The notes under the pieces: model-generated
Seen by the model: the letters and a program-made list of their open reading frames with translations, nothing else
Database searches by the model: none
Told to the model about the DNA's origin: nothing
DNA from: Streptomyces olivochromogenes
GTDB lineage: Bacteria > Actinomycetota > Actinomycetes > Streptomycetales > Streptomycetaceae
DNA length: 61,313 nucleotides
Direction: 5' to 3'
Assembly (NCBI RefSeq): GCF_021538895.1
Contig: NZ_JADDRL010000055.1
Coordinates: forward strand, 1-61,313
In this document: piece after piece, positions 54,081-61,313 of the stretch
Position numbering within the stretch: the stretch's first letter is position 1
How the letters are laid out: every line of letters starts with the position of its first letter
Program-made: the position numbers and the translations under genes

Positions 54081-54713
54081 TCAGGTGTTTTGGTGATTAC
54101 GCGGGCCGTTGCCGCAGGCGACTTGCAGGGCCTCGGACAAGTGTTGTGCGTAGCGCTCCCCGAGGATGAAACTCTGCGCCTGCATTGCGCGCGCATTACG
54201 TAGAGTTACTTCCAGGAAAGGCAGTCCGGCGTCCTTCGGTACTTTTCCGCAATCCGTCACATGCATGGTTATCGTGATCTTGCGGGGGGCGCCCGCCTTC
54301 GTTCGGAAGGGCGCGCGCGGCGCCACGGACAACCAGAGGCCGGCGTACGGCTGGGTCACCCGGGTCACGGTGACGGGCGGTCCGGACAGCACGGTCAGCG
54401 ACACCTCGAAGCTGAAACTGCGGGGCGGGGCGCCGGGCGCGGTGGGCCGGCCGTTCAGGAAGGCCATCTCCACCGCCTGTGCGGGGTACGGCGGTTCGGG
54501 CGGCGGCGGTTGTTTCGGCCGGGTGGCGTAGAGGTAGCCGCCGCCCGCGAGGACGGCGGCCGCCACGGCGAGGGCCAGGGCGGCGCGACGGTGGCGGGCG
54601 TACACCTCCGTGAGGCGTGTACGGGTACGGCCGGGGGCCCGGACGGCGTCCGTGTCGTGCGCCTCACGCGCGCGCGTGCCTTCTCCCGGCTCGACTGGAC
54701 CGACGCCGCTCAT
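54081..54713 (-). CDS. Membrane-anchored hypothetical exported protein
   Basis: A 210-residue protein with a polar N-terminus (about 1-43), one hydrophobic helix (RRAALALAVAAAVLAGGGYLYA, about 43-64) and a proline-rich spacer (PKQPPPPEPPYP). An extracellular domain of about 130 residues is rich in beta-strand-like stretches (SFEVSLTVLSGPPVTVTRV, KITITMHVTDC) and contains two cysteines that may pair. I do not recognise the family. Its ATG overlaps the stop of the preceding lipoprotein gene (ATGA), so the two form a small operon. Confidence 0.75.
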   Translation of the reverse strand: MSGVGPVEPGEGTRAREAHDTDAVRAPGRTRTRLTEVYARHRRAALALAVAAAVLAGGGYLYATRPKQPPPPEPPYPAQAVEMAFLNGRPTAPGAPPRSFSFEVSLTVLSGPPVTVTRVTQPYAGLWLSVAPRAPFRTKAGAPRKITITMHVTDCGKVPKDAGLPFLEVTLRNARAMQAQSFILGERYAQHLSEALQVACGNGPRNHQNT

Positions 54714-55153
54714 CGCCAGGGGCCTCCGCTCGGGGTTCCGTCCCGGTACCGGTCGGCACAGGCCGCGCGTGCCTCACGGTCGATCAACTCGTCGGCGGCC
54801 ATGGCTCCTTGACGCCGTTTTACGACACGGGCGGCGTCCACGACGTTCCGCAGGATCTCGTACTGCCCGTTGGACAGCCCCATGGACTGGTAGTCGCCGT
54901 AGGTGCCGCTGTCGAGCACCGCGCGCGACCAATGGGCGACGATCGTGGCGCACAGCTCGGCATCGGAGTCCGGCCGCGCCGAGGAGGTCGCCGAGAGGGC
55001 CGGGGCGGAGGGGTGCGGAGTGCCGCCGGGGCGACCGGATCCGTCGGTGGAGGACCCGGTCGCGTCGCATCCGGCGGCCAACATGCTTGCCAGCAGCGCC
55101 AGTCCGAGCCCCCGTGCGGTCACCCTCGCCCGGGTGCCCCCTCGCCGTCCCAT
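54710..55153 (-). CDS. Small hypothetical lipoprotein
   Basis: A 147-residue protein with a lipoprotein signal (ARGLGLALLASMLAAGC, lipobox AAGC near residue 29), a Ser/Gly/Pro linker (about 30-60) and a helical domain (DAELCATIVAHWSRAVLDSGTYGDYQSMGLSNGQYEILRNVV) with a Cys pair, the second in AACADRYRDG. I know no function. It is coupled by ATGA to the membrane-anchored protein gene, suggesting a shared extracellular role. Confidence 0.75.
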   Translation of the reverse strand: MGRRGGTRARVTARGLGLALLASMLAAGCDATGSSTDGSGRPGGTPHPSAPALSATSSARPDSDAELCATIVAHWSRAVLDSGTYGDYQSMGLSNGQYEILRNVVDAARVVKRRQGAMAADELIDREARAACADRYRDGTPSGGPWR

Positions 55154-55291
55154 GCGCCGACGCTAAGCCGACGGAGGCCGCGGGGCAACGGCTCGGCGCG
55201 GCGTTGCGGCGCGGAGTGGCGGTTGGCCCGGAACGACGGATGGCGGGGAGTGACGGATGGCGGGAGATGGCGGGGAGTGACGGTCGGTGAG

Positions 55292-55320
55292 CCGCGGCGG
55301 CCTGGTGGGGGCCGCCGCGG
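55292..55320 (-). terminator. Hairpin terminator after the thioesterase gene
   Basis: CCGCGGCGGCC (55292-55302), 7-base loop, GGCCGCCGCGG (55310-55320), a perfect 11-bp stem nine bases after the minus-strand stop. Confidence 0.75.
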
Positions 55321-55328
55321 GGCCGGGG

Positions 55329-55847
55329 TCAGGCCTTGGGGGTCTGGATGTGGGCCTCGTCGCCCGGCTTCACGTCACGCAGCAGGCAGGTCAGCCGGGC
55401 GCTGCACACCCGCCGGCCCTCCTCGTCGCTGATCACGATGTCGTACGTCGCTGTCGACCGCCCCCGGTGCACGGGCGTGGCAACCCCGGTGACCGATCCC
55501 GAGCGCACCCCGCGGTGGTGCGTGCAGTTGAGGTCCACACCGACCGCGATCTTGGAGCTGCCCCCGTGCAGCATCGAGCCCACCGAGCCCAGGGTCTCCG
55601 CCAGCACCGCGGACGCGCCCCCGTGCAGCAGTCCGTACGGCTGTGTGTTCCCCTCCACCGGCATCGTCCCGACGACCCGCTCCGCCGACGCCTCGACGAT
55701 CTGCACGCCCATCCGCGTCCCGAGGTGCCCCGCGGAGAACAACGCCGGCAGGTCGACCCCGAGCGCGGCGTACTCGTCGATGACCTCCTGCGGGAACTGC
55801 ACCCTCTGCTGCTCGCCCATGGACCCGGCTCCGTTCGTCGTGATCAT
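55329..55847 (-). CDS. PaaI-type hotdog-fold thioesterase
   Basis: A 172-residue protein from ATG 55847, which follows GGAG at good spacing; ATG 55820 nine codons in is an alternative. The hotdog domain has the PaaI signature GNTQPYGLLHGGASAVLAETLGS (about 69-91), with the catalytic region around LHGG and Glu in LAETLGS. It is followed by VGVDLNCTHHRGVRSGSVTGVATPVHRGRS. Such enzymes hydrolyse aryl- or acyl-CoA thioesters. It lies 26 bp after the molybdopterin oxidoreductase gene on the same strand and may be co-transcribed. Confidence 0.9.
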   Translation of the reverse strand: MITTNGAGSMGEQQRVQFPQEVIDEYAALGVDLPALFSAGHLGTRMGVQIVEASAERVVGTMPVEGNTQPYGLLHGGASAVLAETLGSVGSMLHGGSSKIAVGVDLNCTHHRGVRSGSVTGVATPVHRGRSTATYDIVISDEEGRRVCSARLTCLLRDVKPGDEAHIQTPKA

Positions 55848-55873
55848 TCGCTCCAGCTCGACTGAGCAAACGC

Positions 55874-58153
<2,280 letters not shown>

Positions 58154-58442
58154 CGCACGCTCTCCTTACGACTGCGTGTGGGAGTACGGCGACGATCCTC
58201 CCATGCGGCAGTGACAACGACATCGGCCGGGCATCGTGAGCAAGTTGGGCATATCGGGCAAATGGATTGATAGGTGAGTGACTCCGCTCGGGGGTCGTCC
58301 GGCGGTGCCGAACCGGCCGTACGCCTGTGTCGCTCGCGCCGCTCTTCTGTGGCGCCTTCCTGTGCCGCTCTCCGCTGGTGGCCCGGGCGGTCGGAGTGAC
58401 CGGGATCCCCGAGTGTCAGTGGGTCGTGGCAGGATCGGAGGC

Positions 58443-61169
58443 GTGGCAGAGACAGCATCGAAGAAGACCGACAAGACCTCCGGCGGCGACCGTCCCCGAC
58501 TGATGCTCATGGACGGGCACTCGCTGGCCTACCGCGCGTTCTTCGCGCTGCCCGCGGAGAACTTCACGACCGCGACGGGCCAGCCGACGAACGCGATCTA
58601 CGGCTTCGCGTCGATGCTGGCCAACACGCTGCGCGACGAGGCGCCCACGCACTTCGCGGTGGCCTTCGACGTCTCCCGCAAGACGTGGCGCTCCGAGGAG
58701 TTCACGGAGTACAAGGCGAACCGCTCCAAGACCCCGGACGAGTTCAAGGGTCAGGTCGAGCTGATCGGCGAGCTCCTCGACGCGATGCACGCCCCGCGGT
58801 TCGCCGTCGAGGGCTTCGAGGCCGACGACGTCATCGCCACCCTCGCCACCCAGGCCGAGGCCGAGGGCTTCGAGGTGCTGATCGTCACCGGTGACCGCGA
58901 CTCCTTCCAGCTGGTCACCGAGAACACGACGGTGCTGTATCCGACGAAGGGCGTCTCGGAGCTGACCCGCTTCACCCCAGAGAAGGTTTTCGAGAAGTAC
59001 GGGTTGACGCCGGCCCAGTACCCCGACTTCGCGGCGCTGCGCGGCGACCCGTCCGACAACCTCCCGGGCATCCCCGGCGTCGGCGAGAAGACCGCCGCGA
59101 AGTGGATCAACCAGTTCGGTTCCTTCAAGGAGCTGGTCGAGCGCGTCGACGAGGTCAAGGGCAAGGCCGGGCAGAACCTCCGCGACCACCTGGAGGCGGT
59201 CAAGCTCAACCGCCGGCTCACCGAGCTGGAGCGCCAGGTGGAGCTGCCCCGGACGGTCACCGACCTGGAGCGGGCCGCGTACGACCGCAAGACCGTCGCG
59301 ATGGTCCTGGACACCCTGGAGATCCGCAACCCGTCGCTGCGCGAGCGCCTGTTCGCCGTCGACCCCGGAGCCGAGGAGGCCGAGACCACCCCGGTCGCCG
59401 CGGAAGGCGTGGAGCTGGACGGCGCCGTGCTCGGCACGGGCGAGCTGGCCGGCTGGCTCACCGAACACGGCACGCAGACCCTCGGGGTCGCCACCGTCGA
59501 CACCTGGGCGCTGGGCACCGGCTCGGTCGCCGAGGTCGCGCTCGCCACGGCCGGCGGGGCCGCCGCCTGGTTCGACCCGGCCCAGCTGGACGAGGCCGAC
59601 GAGAACGCGTTCGCGAGCTGGCTGGCCGCCGCGGACCGCCCCAAGGTGTTCCACAACGCCAAGGGCGCCATGCGCGTCTTCGCCGAGCACGGCTGGAGCG
59701 TCGAGGGCCTCACCATGGACACCGCGCTCGCCGCCTACCTGGTCAAGCCGGGCCGCCGCTCCTTCGACCTGGACGCCCTCTCCCTGGAGTACCTGCACCG
59801 GGAGCTGGCCCCCGCCGCGGCAGCCGACGGCCAGCTGGCCTTCGGCGCGGACGACGGCGCCGAGGCCGAGGCCCTGATGATCCAGGCCCGCGCCATCCTC
59901 GACCTGGGCCAGGCCTTCGAGAGCCGCCTCCAGGAGGTCGGCGCGGCGGACCTCCTGCGCGACGTGGAGCTGCCCACCTCCGCGCTGCTCGCCCGGATGG
60001 AGAGGCACGGCATCGCGGCCGACCGGGCACACCTGGAGGCCATGGAACAGATGTTCGCCGGGGCTGTGCAGCAGGCCGTGAAGGAGGCCCACGCGGCCGC
60101 CGGGCACGAGTTCAACCTGGGCTCGCCCAAGCAGCTCCAGGAGGTCCTCTTCGGCGAGCTGGCACTGCCCAGGACGAAGAAGACCAAGACCGGCTACACC
60201 ACCGACGCCGACGCCCTGGCCTGGCTGGCCACCCAGACCGACAACGAACTGCCGGTCGTCATGCTCCGCCACCGCGAGCAGGCGAAGCTGCGCGTCACGG
60301 TCGAGGGCCTGATCAAGACGATCGCCGCCGACGCCCGTATCCACACCACCTTCAACCAGACGGTGGCGGCCACGGGCCGGCTCTCCTCGACCGACCCGAA
60401 CCTGCAGAACATCCCGGTGCGCACGGACGAGGGCCGGGCGATCCGCCGCGGCTTCGTGGTCGGCGAGGGCTTCGAGTCCCTCATGACCGCCGACTACAGC
60501 CAGATCGAGCTGCGCGTGATGGCCCACCTCTCCGAGGACGAGGGCCTGATCGAGGCGTTCACCTCCGGCGAGGACCTGCACACCACGGTCGCCTCCCAGG
60601 TCTTCTCGGTCGAGCGGGACGCGGTGGACGCGGAGATGCGCCGCAAGATCAAGGCGATGTCGTATGGCCTGGCCTACGGCCTGTCCGCCTTCGGACTCTC
60701 CCAGCAGCTGAACATCGAGGCGGCCGAGGCGCGCGCCCTGATGGACACCTACTTCGAGCGCTTCGGCGGCGTACGGGACTATCTGCGCCGGGCGGTCGAC
60801 GAGGCCCGGGCGACGGGCTACACGGCGACGCTCTTCGGGCGCCGCCGCTACCTCCCCGACCTCAACAGCGACAACCGCCAGCGCCGCGAGGCGGCCGAGC
60901 GCATGGCCCTGAACGCGCCGATCCAGGGCACCGCGGCGGACATCGTCAAGATCGCCATGCTGAACGTCGACCGGGCCCTGCGGGCGGCGGACCTCAAGTC
61001 CCGCATGCTCCTCCAGGTCCACGACGAAATCGTCCTGGAGATCGCCCCCGGCGAGCGCACGGCCACGGAGGAGATCGTCCGCCACGAAATGGCCAACGCC
61101 GTCCACCTCAGAGCCCCCCTGGACGTCTCGGTGGGCGCGGGCCCGGACTGGGAGTCGGCCGCGCACTAG
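58443..61169 (+). CDS. polA: DNA polymerase I
   Basis: The protein has 908 residues. GTG 58443 gives VAETASKKTDKT, the usual Streptomyces start; the frame is open 55 codons earlier. The 5'-3' exonuclease domain covers about 20-320 (LMDGHSLAYRAFFALP, EADDVIATLA, LPGIPGVGEKTAAKW). The middle domain lacks the acidic residues of a 3'-5' proofreading exonuclease, as in other actinobacterial PolA. Polymerase motifs: A, DYSQIELRVMAHLS (about 683-696); B, RRKIKAMSYGLAYG; C, QVHDEI. It fills gaps and removes RNA primers. A strong terminator follows. Confidence 0.98.
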   Translation: MAETASKKTDKTSGGDRPRLMLMDGHSLAYRAFFALPAENFTTATGQPTNAIYGFASMLANTLRDEAPTHFAVAFDVSRKTWRSEEFTEYKANRSKTPDEFKGQVELIGELLDAMHAPRFAVEGFEADDVIATLATQAEAEGFEVLIVTGDRDSFQLVTENTTVLYPTKGVSELTRFTPEKVFEKYGLTPAQYPDFAALRGDPSDNLPGIPGVGEKTAAKWINQFGSFKELVERVDEVKGKAGQNLRDHLEAVKLNRRLTELERQVELPRTVTDLERAAYDRKTVAMVLDTLEIRNPSLRERLFAVDPGAEEAETTPVAAEGVELDGAVLGTGELAGWLTEHGTQTLGVATVDTWALGTGSVAEVALATAGGAAAWFDPAQLDEADENAFASWLAAADRPKVFHNAKGAMRVFAEHGWSVEGLTMDTALAAYLVKPGRRSFDLDALSLEYLHRELAPAAAADGQLAFGADDGAEAEALMIQARAILDLGQAFESRLQEVGAADLLRDVELPTSALLARMERHGIAADRAHLEAMEQMFAGAVQQAVKEAHAAAGHEFNLGSPKQLQEVLFGELALPRTKKTKTGYTTDADALAWLATQTDNELPVVMLRHREQAKLRVTVEGLIKTIAADARIHTTFNQTVAATGRLSSTDPNLQNIPVRTDEGRAIRRGFVVGEGFESLMTADYSQIELRVMAHLSEDEGLIEAFTSGEDLHTTVASQVFSVERDAVDAEMRRKIKAMSYGLAYGLSAFGLSQQLNIEAAEARALMDTYFERFGGVRDYLRRAVDEARATGYTATLFGRRRYLPDLNSDNRQRREAAERMALNAPIQGTAADIVKIAMLNVDRALRAADLKSRMLLQVHDEIVLEIAPGERTATEEIVRHEMANAVHLRAPLDVSVGAGPDWESAAH

Positions 61170-61183
61170 CCTCCGGCGGTCCG

Positions 61184-61259
61184 GCAGAGGGCGTGTGCTG
61201 CCGCTCGGGTGCCCCGGCTCCCGACGCTGCCACGCCCTCTGCGCGGACCTGGGATTTTT
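61184..61259 (+). terminator. Terminator after polA
   Basis: GCAGAGGGCGTG (61184-61195) and CACGCCCTCTGC (61231-61242) form a perfect 12-bp stem with a 35-base loop that can itself fold, followed by a run of five T at 61254-61258. Confidence 0.85.
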
Positions 61260-61313
61260 GCGGCGGGCCCGGGACGTGCGGGCGGCCCCGGGAAAATCGC
61301 CGCCGCAACGGCG

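Noticed and set aside
55239..55283. Direct repeat gatggcggggagtgacgg
   Set aside because: Two short copies in a small gap between genes; too little to call an element.

Overview
The window is chromosomal DNA from a Streptomyces-type actinomycete. It is roughly 70-75% G+C, many genes start with GTG and overlap as ATGA or GTGA, and the core gene set (gltBD, pyk, an ANTAR response regulator, a liv-type ABC operon, polA) has the content and order I know from Streptomyces chromosomes. I see no rRNA, CRISPR array, prophage or insertion sequence. There is one tRNA-like gene.

Layout. 1-8.6 kb: an ADP-ribosylglycohydrolase cut by the left edge, a VIT/CCC1-type iron/manganese transporter behind two iron-box-like sites, and gltBD behind two GlnR-like sites. 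8.7-15.4 kb: two divergent operons around a perfect inverted repeat. They encode a processive family 2 glycosyltransferase with a small membrane partner, a UDP-GlcNAc 2-epimerase, a secreted lectin-fold protein, a deacetylase-like exoprotein and a glycosidase-like lipoprotein, and look like an exopolysaccharide system. 15.4-16.0 kb: a decayed 18-bp tandem repeat without a gene. 16.0-19.6 kb: rhomboid protease, vWA protein and a solitary second cytochrome b (QcrB type).

19.6-30.4 kb: a compact catabolic island whose gene content and order match the mycobacterial KstR2 regulon for the last two steroid rings (HIP pathway): two acyl-CoA dehydrogenases, IpdF-like SDR, KstR2-like TetR, FadA6-like thiolase, IpdC, IpdB, IpdA, EchA20 and two further SDRs. 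Two nearly identical operators resembling the KstR2 motif sit in its two divergent promoters. No HIP-CoA ligase (FadD3) or further FadE is present.

30.4-45.4 kb, accessory and housekeeping genes: MarR with the stump of an MFS pump, a zinc-metalloprotease-like protein, GH35 beta-galactosidase with a divergent AraC regulator, chorismate mutase, an orphan response regulator, aminopeptidase N, a GNAT enzyme, a DesA/DesB-like decarboxylase-hydroxylase pair, a Tat-exported nucleotidase that lacks a normal stop, and a SIMPL protein. 45.6-61.3 kb, core: pyk, the odd tRNA, pdtaR-type regulator, livFGMHK, two small exported proteins, a PaaI-type thioesterase, a molybdopterin oxidoreductase and polA with a strong terminator.

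Coordinates and starts were worked out by eye from reading frames and ribosome-binding sites. Family assignments come from recognised motifs and remembered homologues, not from searches.
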